Source: Paenibacillus sp. sptzw28 (GTDB lineage Bacteria > Bacillota > Bacilli > Paenibacillales > Paenibacillaceae). From it: a stretch of 64,000 nucleotides of DNA. Below the pieces are notes generated by a model. It saw only the letters and a list, made by a program, of their open reading frames with translations. It had not been told where the DNA came from and ran no database searches. The stretch lies in assembly GCF_019550795.1 (NCBI RefSeq), contig NZ_CP080545.1, forward strand, positions 5,499,501 through 5,563,500, read 5' to 3'. Numbering within the stretch: position 1 is the stretch's first letter; the number at the start of each line of letters is the position of its first letter. Positions 42,145-53,600 of this stretch are shown piece by piece. Position numbers and translations under genes: made by a program.

Positions 42145-43629
42145 TCATGAGGTTAACGTTTTATCCCGGTCTCGGTACGGATCGACAGGCAGCTCGGGCT
42201 GGTATTCTTCAGACCAGAAATCGGTATCCGGGATGCCCACCTTCGCGGGGTCGAATACGGGGTCGATTCCTTCCTTTCGCTGTCTCTCATAGTCCTTCAA
42301 TATTTTCAACGCCGGCGAGGTCAGAAGAAGAATCGCGATAATGTTCAGCCACGCCATGCTGCCTACGCCGATATCTCCCAAGCCCCAGGCGAGACTGGCC
42401 GTCTTGACTGAGCCGTAAAAGACAATCCCCAGAACTGCAATTTTCAAGAGGTATTCCGACCAGATACGTCTTACCTTGCGATTAAGATAGGCCAGATTGG
42501 TCTCGGCCTGATAGTAATAGGCCATGATCGTCGTAAAAGCGAAGAACAGCAGCGCAATGGCCACGAACGCAGCTCCGAATCCGGGGAACAGCGTTTCGAC
42601 CGCCTGCTGCGTGTATACTGGACCCGGTGTAACATCGCCCAGGTTGTTGACGATAGGAGCCATCCCATCCGGGGTTACATTGTACATGCCGGTAATAAGA
42701 ATCATAAATGCGGTTGCGGAACAAACGAACAAGGTATCGATATAAACGGAGAAGGCCTGAACGAGGCCCTGCTTGGCAGGATGAGATACTTCCGCGGCCG
42801 CAGCGGCATGAGGCGCCGTGCCTTGACCTGCTTCATTCGAATAAATGCCGCGTTTTACCCCCCAGCTGATGGCAGCTCCAAGGATCCCCCCGAAGGCGGC
42901 ATCCGCGCCGAATGCGCTACTGAAGATAAGACTGATCACGTTTGGCAGTTCCGAAATATTCGCAAGGATAAGAATGATCGCCACTAATATGTAGCCCACA
43001 GCCATAAACGGCACCGCGACCTGAGCAACGCCGGCAATCCGTTTCACGCCGCCGAATATAACCGCTGCGAGAACGACAACAAGACCAATGCCGGTAATCG
43101 CGGGATCGATGCCGAACGCGTTCGTCATTCCCGCGGCAATGCTGTTCGCCTGCACGCCCGGCAGCAGAAGGCCCATCGCTACGACCGTAACAGACGCAAA
43201 TAAAACGGCGTACCACTTGAGCTTTAATCCTTTTTCGATGTAATAGGCAGGCCCTCCGCGGTATTGACCGTCTAGTTTGGTTTTATAAATTTGGCCGAGG
43301 GTCGCTTCAACGAATGCGGAGCCGGCGCCCAAGAAGGCGATCAACCACATCCAGAAGACCGCCCCCGGTCCTCCCATTGCAATCGCAGTCGCTACACCCG
43401 CGATATTGCCCGTACCTACCCGGCCCGCGAGCGCTACCGATAACGCTTGGAAAGAGGATATCCCGGCGTCGGAGCTCTTGCCTTGGAACATCAGCACCAC
43501 CATATGCTTAAGGTGCCTCACCTGCAGGAAACGGCCTGCGATCGTGTAGAATAATCCTGTTCCCAAACAGAGATAGATTAAAGCTTGACTCCAGATTATC
43601 CCGTTTACCCAATTAACAAATGCCTCCAT
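42145..43629 (-). CDS. Sodium:alanine/glycine symporter (AgcS family)
   Basis: This 494-residue inner-membrane transporter has 10-11 hydrophobic segments and the AgcS family motifs: QALSVALAGRVGTGNIAGVA with TAIAMGGPGAVFWMW (cation-site region), GAGSAFVEATLGQIYK, YRGGPAYYIEKGL, WGVKRGIYSNEAGQGTAPHA and the C-terminal YYQAETNLAYL. It should take up alanine, glycine or a related amino acid with Na+. ATG 43629 follows GGAGGG by five bases. The gene is monocistronic, with a promoter about 85 bp upstream and a strong terminator. Confidence 0.95.
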   Translation of the reverse strand: MEAFVNWVNGIIWSQALIYLCLGTGLFYTIAGRFLQVRHLKHMVVLMFQGKSSDAGISSFQALSVALAGRVGTGNIAGVATAIAMGGPGAVFWMWLIAFLGAGSAFVEATLGQIYKTKLDGQYRGGPAYYIEKGLKLKWYAVLFASVTVVAMGLLLPGVQANSIAAGMTNAFGIDPAITGIGLVVVLAAVIFGGVKRIAGVAQVAVPFMAVGYILVAIILILANISELPNVISLIFSSAFGADAAFGGILGAAISWGVKRGIYSNEAGQGTAPHAAAAAEVSHPAKQGLVQAFSVYIDTLFVCSATAFMILITGMYNVTPDGMAPIVNNLGDVTPGPVYTQQAVETLFPGFGAAFVAIALLFFAFTTIMAYYYQAETNLAYLNRKVRRIWSEYLLKIAVLGIVFYGSVKTASLAWGLGDIGVGSMAWLNIIAILLLTSPALKILKDYERQRKEGIDPVFDPAKVGIPDTDFWSEEYQPELPVDPYRDRDKTLTS

Positions 43630-43714
43630 AAACGCCCTCCAATCAAATGAAAGTAACCTCTCATACTCCTATCATATTACGCTTGATTAATCGAATTATG
43701 AGATGAGTTATTAT

Positions 43715-43745
43715 ATTATAATGCGAAACAATCCAAATGTGTCAA
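43715..43745 (-). promoter_or_regulatory. Probable promoter of the symporter gene
   Basis: On the minus strand a perfect TTGACA (plus 43740-43745) and a perfect TATAAT (plus 43715-43720) are separated by 19 bp, longer than optimal. A CATTAT box at 16 bp is an alternative. The rest of the 43630-43956 gap shows no gene. Confidence 0.55.
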
Positions 43746-43956
43746 TGTAAATGTCAGATATACGTTATATAAGTGTCCTTCATACTGACATAGTAGGTTT
43801 TTGATTTTGCCAAACCACATCGCCAATCACCTCCACACATCCTATTCTCGGATATTGGCGCACTCCTTAAAATGAAAGACTATTTTTCAGCCTATTAACC
43901 CGCACAATTCCCCTCTTGAATCATCGAAAACAATACAATGTTCATTCAACGTCAGT

Positions 43957-43983
43957 AAAAAAGGGGCAGCCTAGGCCGCCCCC
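43957..43983 (-). terminator. Second of two tandem terminators after the exoprotein gene
   Basis: GGGGCAGCCT and AGGCCGCCCC (43963-43982) pair at 9 of 10 positions; on the minus strand six T follow. Confidence 0.75.
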
Positions 43984-44006
43984 GACATTATCCCTGTTCC
44001 CGATAC

Positions 44007-44033
44007 AAAAAAAGGAGCGGTCCCAGCCGCCCC
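44007..44033 (-). terminator. First of two tandem terminators after the exoprotein gene
   Basis: GGAGCGG (44014-44020) and CCGCCCC (44027-44033) pair at six of seven positions; seven T follow on the minus strand. It lies nine bases past the exoprotein stop. Confidence 0.75.
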
Positions 44034-44041
44034 AAATTGCA

Positions 44042-46105
44042 TTATGAATGAACTTCCTTATTGCCTGCGTGATCCTCGCTGTAGAATTCCAGATTGGTAT
44101 TGCCTTCGCCGGACTGCAGATTGAAGGGGGCTGTGTACTTCGTCCAGGCACCGCCTTTGGTCCGGTAAAACGTAGCTTTAACACCCGATAGTGAGTCCGC
44201 AGCAGTTAGCGTAACGGTATACCCTTTGATGTACGGGGCAGGTTTATCCGTGCCGTATACCGGCGTGACCTTGTAAGTGGTGACCGGGGCCGTCTTGTCG
44301 ATGCCAAGGGTCACTGATTTCGCTGTCTCTTTGTTGCCGGCAAGATCGCTGCTGTAGTATTCGATCTTGTATGCGGCGGCCGCCGACAGCGTAAAAGGAG
44401 CCGAATACTCTTTCCACTCTCCCTCGTTTGTGCGGTAGAACGTCTTGGCGATGCCCGAACCCGAAGCACCGTCAGATGCATTTAACTTTACGCTGACATC
44501 GGCGTTATACCACGCTGCCGGAGCCGCTGCATTGGCGAGCAGTTCAGTCGTTGGTGCGGTGGTGTCGCTTGGCGGGGGTGGAACTTCTGCCTCTTTATTA
44601 CCGGCATTATCGACGCTGTAGAATTCCAAACTATCTTTTTCGGATGCGGTCAGTTTCAGCGGAAAATAATACTGCGTCCAATTGCCTTGGTTAATCCGAT
44701 AAAATATTCCCTTTACTCCCGATAAGTTATCCTTTGCGGACAATGTGACGGAGAAACGATCGCCGTCCGGAGTGAACGTGGATGTGGTAACCGGCGGTGT
44801 AGTGTCCACCTTTATTTCGATATAATCGTAATCGTTATTTCCACCCGAGTCATCGCTGCTAACCGTCAGGACATGACGTCCCTCTGAAGGGATTTTTACT
44901 GTCGTTCCTTCACCAATATTACCGTTGAGATGCCAGACTGTTTTCACATTCGAGCCATCATCTACTGCTGTTACGGTGTATTCCGTAATGTTCGTCCAGC
45001 CCGAACCCGGAGCAGGTGTAACTGTATTGACAGGAGGATTGTCATACGAAGATACCAATACTTTGCTCAGTACGCCTCCTTCTGCTACAAAAATGAAGCG
45101 CTCCAGCCAAAAAACTTTTGCATTAGCGCTAATAGAAGTCAGAGTCAAGTCCGAACCCCAATAAACATCACGCCAATAGTAAACCTCATCCGACATTGTT
45201 GCAAATAGAACGTCACCGTGCATACCTAATTTAAAAGATTTAATCGGTTCATTGTAATTGAGAATATAATCATTATTGGGAGTACCGGAGTTTTGATAGG
45301 CTGTCAAACTATCTTTATTACTATTTAAATAGCTTGCAACATAACCACTGTTTACTGTGTAGTCCTGATAAGGAATACTTAGTGTAGAGGAAGTCGCTAT
45401 TATGTTTTCGGTAATCCAACCCCAACCATCATTATAATAGACTACTGTCTCGGCATCACCGTAACCGGAGACAGGTATACGGGTATACATAATGTTAACC
45501 CCGTCTGTTATCGGTGAAAAATGTTGTTTCTGCGAGTTGTTTGTTATTTTCTTCGTTCTGCCTTCCAGATAACTGTAGATCTGGTGGTCTTCCTTGTTGC
45601 TCCACACTACGGTTGAAGCACCATTAGCCCGCCAATCATCGCTCACATCATAACCGTGGTCGTCAGCCTTATCCGTAACCAGCTTGCTTTCGCCTGTGGT
45701 CAAGTCACGCAAATAGATTGTCGAGCCGATATTATAAACGGCATAATTCCCTTTTACGATTAAAGTGGGATCGACTGTTCCGAGTTCGATTAAATTACCG
45801 TCGCGCCAATCGTACAGTGCGGTGGAAGCCGCTCCGTCGCTTTTCGCGAGGAAAATGGCGCCTTTGGGCGTTAGGAAACCAACGGTAGGCGTCTTGCCCT
45901 GGGCAATGGTTGTGATCTGGCCTGTACTCTGGTCTTTTACTTTCAGTCCATGATTTGCATCCAGGAATAAAATGCGATTATCCTTATAATCCCAAATTGT
46001 ACCGTCAACGGAATCGACCTGAATCTTTTCATAAGCGTATACGCCGGTGCCTCCTACTACGAACAGGGCCGCCATAAACAAAACGGTTATGAAGGATTTT
46101 TTCAA
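44042..46105 (-). CDS. Secreted protein with a propeller-like N-terminus and OmpL47-like repeats
   Basis: This 687-residue protein has a signal peptide (KKSFITVLFMAALFVVGGTG, cleavage after VYA). Residues about 25-350 show repeated short strands (LYDWRDGNLIELGTVDP, IYLRDLTTGESKLVTDKAD, YSYLEGRTKKITNNSQK), as in TolB-like beta-propellers. The C-terminal half has an Ig-like segment (GSGWTNITEYTVTAVDDGSN) and three related OmpL47/Ig-like repeats, each with LSGVKxxFYR ... WTxY ... LEFYSxDxAGNKE. Such repeats occur in surface and polysaccharide-binding exoproteins. No catalytic motif or anchor is visible. The start is TTG 46105 with GGAGGTG six bases upstream. Two terminators follow. Confidence 0.82.
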   Translation of the reverse strand: MKKSFITVLFMAALFVVGGTGVYAYEKIQVDSVDGTIWDYKDNRILFLDANHGLKVKDQSTGQITTIAQGKTPTVGFLTPKGAIFLAKSDGAASTALYDWRDGNLIELGTVDPTLIVKGNYAVYNIGSTIYLRDLTTGESKLVTDKADDHGYDVSDDWRANGASTVVWSNKEDHQIYSYLEGRTKKITNNSQKQHFSPITDGVNIMYTRIPVSGYGDAETVVYYNDGWGWITENIIATSSTLSIPYQDYTVNSGYVASYLNSNKDSLTAYQNSGTPNNDYILNYNEPIKSFKLGMHGDVLFATMSDEVYYWRDVYWGSDLTLTSISANAKVFWLERFIFVAEGGVLSKVLVSSYDNPPVNTVTPAPGSGWTNITEYTVTAVDDGSNVKTVWHLNGNIGEGTTVKIPSEGRHVLTVSSDDSGGNNDYDYIEIKVDTTPPVTTSTFTPDGDRFSVTLSAKDNLSGVKGIFYRINQGNWTQYYFPLKLTASEKDSLEFYSVDNAGNKEAEVPPPPSDTTAPTTELLANAAAPAAWYNADVSVKLNASDGASGSGIAKTFYRTNEGEWKEYSAPFTLSAAAAYKIEYYSSDLAGNKETAKSVTLGIDKTAPVTTYKVTPVYGTDKPAPYIKGYTVTLTAADSLSGVKATFYRTKGGAWTKYTAPFNLQSGEGNTNLEFYSEDHAGNKEVHS

Positions 46106-46466
46106 ACACTACACCTCCAAAATGATATTGAGTCCGAGCTCGTGATCAAACCGCATTGAGGCTGCGAGCTATTACTTGCTGAAATTCTCCATGATATCCC
46201 CCCTTCATTCCAAACCATTTGTCTTCCTGTAATTCGATTATAGAGTGGGCTGATTTTCGGTTATATAAGAATTTTTCTATAATAGTTGTCTTTTCGATAC
46301 TATTTTTATAACGATGTTGTTGATATGAAATAGTAAAGGGCAGCAGCCAGAAATTTGGCCCTGCCCTTTTCTTGTGAGAGAGTGAGAAGCACTCGATCAA
46401 GGTTTTCATCAGTTTGGGATAGAACTAAGCGCCACAGCGCGAGGTAATTTGCTCATTACTTTCGGT
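46106..46466. other. Intergenic region, no supported gene
   Basis: This 361-bp gap contains an 87-codon minus-strand frame (46409-46146) without a ribosome site or recognisable similarity. It also holds a six-codon frame (MENFSK) behind GGGGGG near 46191. I see no convincing gene, RNA or terminator. Confidence 0.5.
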
Positions 46467-47471
46467 TCAAGTCGACTCAAGTAATAATTTTATTCCATAT
46501 TCCTCATCTGTTCTAACTTTCTGAAGGTCCCGTATAATCTTCCCAATGCTTTTTTCATTGTTGTCCACGAAATACTTTAAGAATCTGTTGCGGATTAGAA
46601 GGGTCCTGGTAGATATATCGGAAAAAACTTCCTTTAATAGACCAATATTGGGGGCAGACAGGAAGTAATTCCGTTTATCCATGTAAACAATCCTGTCGTA
46701 CATGCATTTCTTGTGCTCCCACAAAAAATGCAAGGGTTTAACCAATCTCTTGGTTGACTTCCCCTCCGCAAGTAATGAAAGGTAATCAACTACAACGTCA
46801 TAAACATCCATACCGAACCGTTCATTTAAATATTGATGATCCATACTTTTTTTCGCACAATTTACGGAGAGAAGATAGTCGGATAATTGTTCTTTGAAAA
46901 TATTCGGATCAAATTCAAACTCCCCTTCGGAGTCACAGCGAAGCAGTTGAATGCCATAGAACCAATCCTTACTTAAATCCGTGTTATCATAAGCCTGCTT
47001 CATTTCTTCGAAACTACATGTGCTTTCGGTGTATTTCCCCGATCCGAAACTTCCTGCTATGTGGAAGATACGCTCCTTCAGGTTATAACCATATACCATT
47101 ACATCGTGTGTAAACGATTTTTGTGATTTTGATAAGTAGGAATTTTTAATTTTCGCCTCATCAATAAAGAAATAAGCATACGAACCCTCTGTAATGACAT
47201 GAATCAGAAATCGAATGATATCATTATTCCATGTTGTTGTTATTACCGATCTATCTATTAAATCCTTGCTAATGAGCGGACATTTGTCTATGTAGTTCCA
47301 GCAATCGTAGAATGATAAAGTATGGTTGACCGGGGAAGCATTCAATTGTATAAAATTCGAGTAATACCAAGCATCCGAGCTTCTATGGTTGGAGATGATG
47401 GAGAGCAGATTGGCGTAGATTGGAAAAGCATAGATAGGTGGACTACTGGTATGAAGCATCATTTCATTCAC
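46467..47471 (-). CDS. Uncharacterised protein beside the Tc toxin genes, possibly C39/BtrH-like fold
   Basis: This 334-residue soluble protein has a FYDCWNYIDKCPLI segment near residue 55 and KSFTHDVMVYGYNLKERIFH with IAGSFGSGKY near residues 120-145. A Cys followed by HDVMVYGYN is like the Cys...His arrangement of papain-like C39 peptidases and of BtrH N-terminal-type domains found in peptide and antibiotic pathways. This is inference from two motifs. The second half is helical and charged. GTG 47471 is the start. It lies 212 bp after tcA, beyond a terminator-like hairpin, so it need not be co-transcribed with the toxin. Confidence 0.5.
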   Translation of the reverse strand: MNEMMLHTSSPPIYAFPIYANLLSIISNHRSSDAWYYSNFIQLNASPVNHTLSFYDCWNYIDKCPLISKDLIDRSVITTTWNNDIIRFLIHVITEGSYAYFFIDEAKIKNSYLSKSQKSFTHDVMVYGYNLKERIFHIAGSFGSGKYTESTCSFEEMKQAYDNTDLSKDWFYGIQLLRCDSEGEFEFDPNIFKEQLSDYLLSVNCAKKSMDHQYLNERFGMDVYDVVVDYLSLLAEGKSTKRLVKPLHFLWEHKKCMYDRIVYMDKRNYFLSAPNIGLLKEVFSDISTRTLLIRNRFLKYFVDNNEKSIGKIIRDLQKVRTDEEYGIKLLLEST

Positions 47472-47610
47472 AAATAGCCCCCGCTTATTAAGATATATTG
47501 GTAAAAACCAACTTAACTATAAAGCGTGCAGGTTGACTTGAATAGTGAATAAGCAGTTATTTTTGTTTAAAAAACCGTGTTTGCCCAAACGTGGACAGCA
47601 AATCCAACGG

Positions 47611-47657
47611 CATCCACAATAAGAAAACACACCATTTTGTGATGTGTTTTCTGTGGT
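47611..47657 (-). terminator. Probable terminator after the tcA gene
   Basis: AGAAAACACA (47622-47631) pairs perfectly with TGTGTTTTCT (47643-47652), with outer CCACA/GTGG pairing. On the minus strand the right side is T-rich. It lies about 30 bp beyond the tcA stop. Confidence 0.65.
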
Positions 47658-47683
47658 AAAATAAGCATTATGCATGAACCATA

Positions 47684-50600
47684 TTAAAAACTATAATTCA
47701 CAACGATCATCAATTCCTCAAGATTAATGAGAGTTGCGGGATCGACTGACAATGCAAATAATTTATCCAACTCAATGTCTAAGCTGCTCCCCCGGCAAAG
47801 CTTCCATTCTACTATTCTGTCAAGATCGATGGCATCACCGTCAACCTTAACTGAAAAACTTACCGGGTTATCCTTAACCTTTGCCACAAACATTACACTT
47901 TCAACAGCAGCATCAATGGTCTGCGCCATATAGGGCAGCCTTGATTTATCGATTTTGAAATCAACCGTTCCATTCTTTTTGAGCAATTGCCACTCACCCG
48001 GCAGGTCATGTTTCATATTCAAAGCTACCTGCAAGCCAGTTTCATTAAGCTGCTGTTCAATGCTTTCAAGCCGTTTCGATAGTGACTTGGTTGCAGCGGA
48101 TTTAAGCCGTTCACCGCCTTCACAGGCTGTGTATTTCAAGTGAATAATGACATCGGAGATACTGTGGTAGCTAAATTGTCTGAATGCCGGCAATTCCAGG
48201 CGCCACCTGCTGATCACCCCTGCCCCTTCAAACGGCAAATATCGCTCGTCCTTGAAGTTAAGCTCAAACATCCCGCTGTCATTCTGAGCGGAACTGGCCG
48301 CTATCGCATTAATCGGTATCGAATAAGAACTGAACCTGTCATCCGTTTCCTCGGTGTTCTCCTCATAAGCCTTACCGCCTATAGCTGTGTTTCGGAATTT
48401 ATTCTCCATTAGGCTGAGTGTGGCATTAATACCTGTATAAGGACCTGCAATACAAGGAATGGAAACCGATACCGTTTTGATGCGGCGTTTATAATGTCCC
48501 GGGTAATCCATATCAAATATGACTTCCGGCAGTGCAAATTCACATTTGCCGGTTTCTCGGAGCTGTATGACAGCCAAAGGATTGATTTGATAGAGTGAGA
48601 GCTGCTTGGTTATCTCGTAATGATGTCCCCGTTCGTTCTGATAAGCCGCTTCGAGCTGCTTAAGCCCTACATAGAGCTGCTCGCCTGAGAGCAGTCCGTC
48701 TCTGCCCGCATTAAAATAACCGGACTGAATAAAATTAACGCTGCTGATACCTCTTTCAAAGGCATATGTTTTCTCGGCTTTTTTAGCGAGGTCGTAAGCC
48801 AGATTATAAACCTGATGGTACAAGGTTTTGAGGCTTCCCCTCATCCAGGTATATAACTCTTCGCTGGAATATTTGTTCTTGATAAATTCTTCCACTTCAT
48901 TGGCATTGTCGATTGCTTTTTGTTGATTGGTTATTTCCTGGTTGGCAATATCGATTCGTATGGCTTGGGCAGTAATTTGCTTGTCGATCTGCTTTAATTC
49001 ATAGCCGGCAGCGTTGGCCTGGAAAATACGATCTTGTATGGCGCGTGTAAAGCCGCCTTTCTTACCCGCGCTTGCGGAAGCATAAGTCAATTCAGCTGCA
49101 TCAAGCTGCAGGAATTTAGCCCAGGCCTGAGCAGCCGCTGCCAAATTAGAGCCGCCGAAGGTAATGGACATGCCAACACCGAATGGTTCAATATTGCCGC
49201 TAAAATTAGGAACGATATGCAGTATGCTTGCTATTTTTTCAGGAAGGGCAGCCTCGGATTGCTTATTTTGCGCTTCGCTCGCCTTATCCATGTCCTCTTT
49301 TTCAAATGGTATCAATTTTAATCCGCTATCCCCGTCCACAGTCACTATCTCATTGGGTATTCCACTGAAATCTGCCGTGTCGGCAGGTACGAGGCTCTCG
49401 TCCAGGCCGCTTAGCTTCAGATAATATTTCATCCTGGCTTCCGGTGTCTTACGGTTTTGCATTAGACTTTCAATATTTTTTTGAGCTTCTTCCAGCTGTC
49501 TTTTCTTGATTTCCATCACCAGATTGTGCATGACTCCCTCGTGTTTTGCACGAATAAGCGCGATGGTTTCGTTGTCTTTCTTCTCAATGGCGGAAAGCAT
49601 GGCGCCGCCTAATGACTTTAATTCATTGCATAATTCCAGAGCCTTCTGCAGCAAATAGTAAAAGCGGTAATTAGGCATTGGCGCATTAAGATCGTTTAAT
49701 ACGGAGGCTATGCTGAGCCCCTGCGCGGCAGCCTTAACCAGCAAAGCCGGATCAATAGGCGGTTCAAACAAGGGAAGCTTCCGGAAAACTCCATCAATGT
49801 TTTGACAATGGCGTATCTTATATAACCGATCGGCCAGTGTGTCCCAATAGCCCATAAGCTTAGGGTTGTTTGGAATGCAGAAATATAAGGACGAGGCCAT
49901 GCCGAAGATATTGGCAAAAGCAATCTCATTATTGACCACACCAACAGGCAAAGCCGTTTGATTGCTGAAAGGCGCCGCCAATTCCAACTCAACCATTGCA
50001 TTGCCGAAAGCATCCCATTTATCCAGCAAACCAATATAAGTCTGCGGTTTGATAGTACCCCGCTTCGGTATCATCATTGGCCGCGGGCCTAGTATGTGGC
50101 CTGCTAAAACATACAGCTGGGTTGCCTGGTTGATGGTTTCAATCGTATCTTGACGGAAAAGATAGTCGCCCCATGAGAGAAGATTATCCATGTATTTCAT
50201 TACAACCCATTTCATGTAGGCAACCGGTCTGCTCCGTGCTACCAAATGCGGCATAAAAGGTTTATTCCGCCATTCGTTGATCGTTTTATCCGCCGCATTA
50301 GGCTTGAGGTTATTGAAGATGCTGTCCAGTATCCGCTGACTGTTGATATGTTTGAACGGATTAAACTGCCAGAATCGATTATCTTCATTCTCACCGGCAA
50401 TCGGGTTGAACACAAAGTGGAACCACTTCATGGCTTCCTCATATTGCTGGGCCTTGCTCAGCGCATCCGCTAATAGTATGGGCGTGTGAAAAAATAGCTC
50501 CCAATTATAAAGCGAATACGGCCGTTTAAGCTCGTGATAAATATTTGGTGTGGCGGAATTATCGTCGTGGTCAAACGGACCGAAGCTGTCTGCCGGCATA

Positions 50601-53600
50601 GAGAGGTTTTCCTTGAAAAAGAGCTCCAACTGACCGAGATTCATTCTCCCTAGCAGATGCCGGGTTTCAGGATAATTAAATTCAGTTTGAATCGTATATA
50701 TGCCAGTCATTGTTTCTCTGGAGCTTTGCTCATAAAAATAAACATCCGTGTTCAGTCTTGTCTTACTGGAAGAATCGATCTGCCATGAATATAAATTTCC
50801 GTTATCTTGATTAAAATAGTCAATCGGAATTGCTGCGGTGTTTATTACCGTTCCAACTTTTAAACCCGTTCCGTTAAACTCAAAAGCGCCTTTGTAACCG
50901 CCGTCACTGTCTAAATAATCATCAACGTCGATGATTACTTTATCTGTAGAAACAATCGGGATGAACTTGAAAAACTGAATCTTGTGTTTTGCATCGATCT
51001 GGTTTGAATAGACCGCGTCTTTACTGATCTGTTTCTGCGTCCATTTTCCATTTCTGTACTCGCTCCAAGCCATTTTGATCTCATAGTAATCAATAGGCTT
51101 TGATTTAGTGATTCCATCAGAATCATTTCCGAGCGAGCTAAAGCTGCTGCTGGTGGAAGCGGGATTAGGTTTCGTCTTCTTCATGATCTCCGGAAAGAAT
51201 ACGAGCAGCCTCTCATTCCATACTACAGGCGTGAGGAAACATCCATTATCCGTTACCTCATGTGCTGCAAGGTCTTCCACATCATAGCTTGGGATATCAA
51301 CCTGCATCTTCTCCCACGGATACCAGTTCATCTCATCTAGTGCCAAGTAGCGGTAATAGAAGAGATAGGGAGCATTCCGAGTACGGGAGAAAACATGAAG
51401 CTTTGCATTATTACTCCACCGTGCCTCAGTCCGTGTTCCATCGATACACAACCCGACCACTTCCATATTTGCCACTTCATTCACTTTATAAAGATATGAC
51501 TTAAGAGCATCGGTGACATTTTGTTTATTGATGTCTTTCTGCAGCAGCTCGCTTTCAAGCTCCTTGAAGAACGGGCTTTTATCATCCCGCAGATTGCTTT
51601 CGATCCAGTTCTCAGGATACAGGAATACTTTGCGGTTCGCTTCCCAAACCCTGTAACGCTGCATCCAATCCCAACGCGGCCGGTCCAGGTTACCGGACTT
51701 TACGCCATTATGTTCTTCCTCCAGGCCCAGGAAGCAGCGCTGCACAAATAATTGCACGGACGAGATAGCCTGCTTGATGCGCGAGGTTTCCATGCAGGCT
51801 TCCATTTGAACATCGATCAGGAAATATTCGAATAATCCGTCCGCGTCAGTCACGTTCCAGGCTATCAATTCTTTCTGCTGCAGCAAGTAACCGATCAACG
51901 CTTCTTTCTGATTATTCCGAAGCCGATCATGGAGAGGCTTAACGACCTGCTCCCAATCGGTTTGATTGTATTTGGCCCGAATGGCATTTTTGATGCTGTC
52001 GGCTATTTTGCGGCAGGTGTTAAACTTGGAAACAGGCACTGCCCATTCGAAAAGCAAATCAATATCAACGCTGATTTTGCCCGCTACCGTTAAGGCATTC
52101 TGCAGCTTAAGCAGATTCTGTTCATTACGATAATCTTCTAATTTACCAATATTGAAATGATTTGCAGCTATTAATTTCTCGATGCGTTCTTTTTTCCAGG
52201 CTGTGAGATCGGCGATCTTTTGGGTGAGTTTGGTCTCATCCGATGCGGCATCATATGCCCAATTCCAAAATTCCAGCATGTTTAGCTTGGCCTGCGGCAG
52301 GGAATTACGCAGCCTTATGTATGCCTCTATGCGCAGCCACTGCATAAGCGTAAGTGCATTAAAATCCAAATGGTCAAAGTCGCTCTTGTGAAGATCAAGA
52401 AATCGGATTTCATCCGCGCTTAAATCAAAGACGGAAACAAGCATGGCTGCTTTTTTCAAAGCGATTAAGGCAGGCTCGCATTGACTGGAAGCAAAATCAG
52501 GGATCAATGCGGAAGAAGGAATAGAAGTGATAGCTGAAGCAGGTGTTTTCCAGAATATATTTTTAAGCTCTACGCCCGCCGCAGCCAGCTTGTACAATTT
52601 TCCGGCCTGCAGCGTTATTGCCCCGCTCCACCACTCATTAGTCGGGTCTTCCTGGGCGGTAAAATCCACCACGCCTCCATCGATGCTGACAATGGGCAAC
52701 GTGTCGCTATTTTTAATAATAAACGTATAGCCGGCGTCGGCGGCCGGTATAACATAACCGCTCCAATTCGTCTCATCCGGTTTCGCGTTTTCCTTGATTT
52801 TTGCGAAAATGCTGTAAATCGGCGTTACAGGCGAGCCCTGCTTCAGCACCTCTGAAACCAGAACATCGGTGATTTTCGCGTCAAGCCCGGCAAAATCGGC
52901 AAGCGTATCGATCACGAAGCGACGGGTTAACTGCTGACGCAAATAAGGTAAAAACATTTCCAGGAAGGACGCCCTTTTCAGGGGGGCGGTGTTGGTGTCT
53001 GCTTCTCCTTCCGGGATCTTATCCAATGGAATCATGATGTCTCCCGATTTGATCATTGCTTCTATTTGTGCTTTCTCAGCCTCTGTTTTTGTTTGTTCGC
53101 TTGCAAATACACCCGACAAAAGCTCTTTAAACAGCTTGTCCTGCTGCTTTTGAATACGTGTCAGCGCGTTAGCCCATTCGGAGCTGATGCTGACGGCTTT
53201 ATAATCCGCAGCTTCAGATTCGGTCAGAATGCCTGTAATCTGAATGGTTCCCACGGTTTTATCGTATTTGAGCTTGTTTTTAAGTGTTTGAGTATCCGGC
53301 AAAGTAAAGTCAACATTTTTCGGTGCGTTGGTCGTAAATACGTTTGTGCCTTCCAATATGCCGATAATTTTATCAACAATGCCGGTTTCAAACAGCAGAC
53401 TGGTTTTTGTTCGTATCAACGCACCGGTTGCTTGTTCCTGGATGTTTATTTTTTGCAAAGCGGGGTCTGTAATTGAAGGATCGGCTTGTAAGTCTTTATG
53501 CGCTTCATCAATTGCATTTAAGCCGTCATATAAGGTTTTGCTCAGCTGCAAAATGCTCTTGTGGGTTGGGGCAAATGGTTTCTTATCGTCATCTGCATCC

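Noticed and set aside
43630..43800. A glycine riboswitch upstream of the AgcS symporter
   Set aside because: No tandem GG-rich aptamer or conserved core is visible in the leader; only promoter-like boxes are found.
46146..46409. An 87-residue minus-strand gene
   Set aside because: No ribosome binding site, no recognisable similarity and unusual composition; it spans the likely leader region of the exoprotein neighbourhood.
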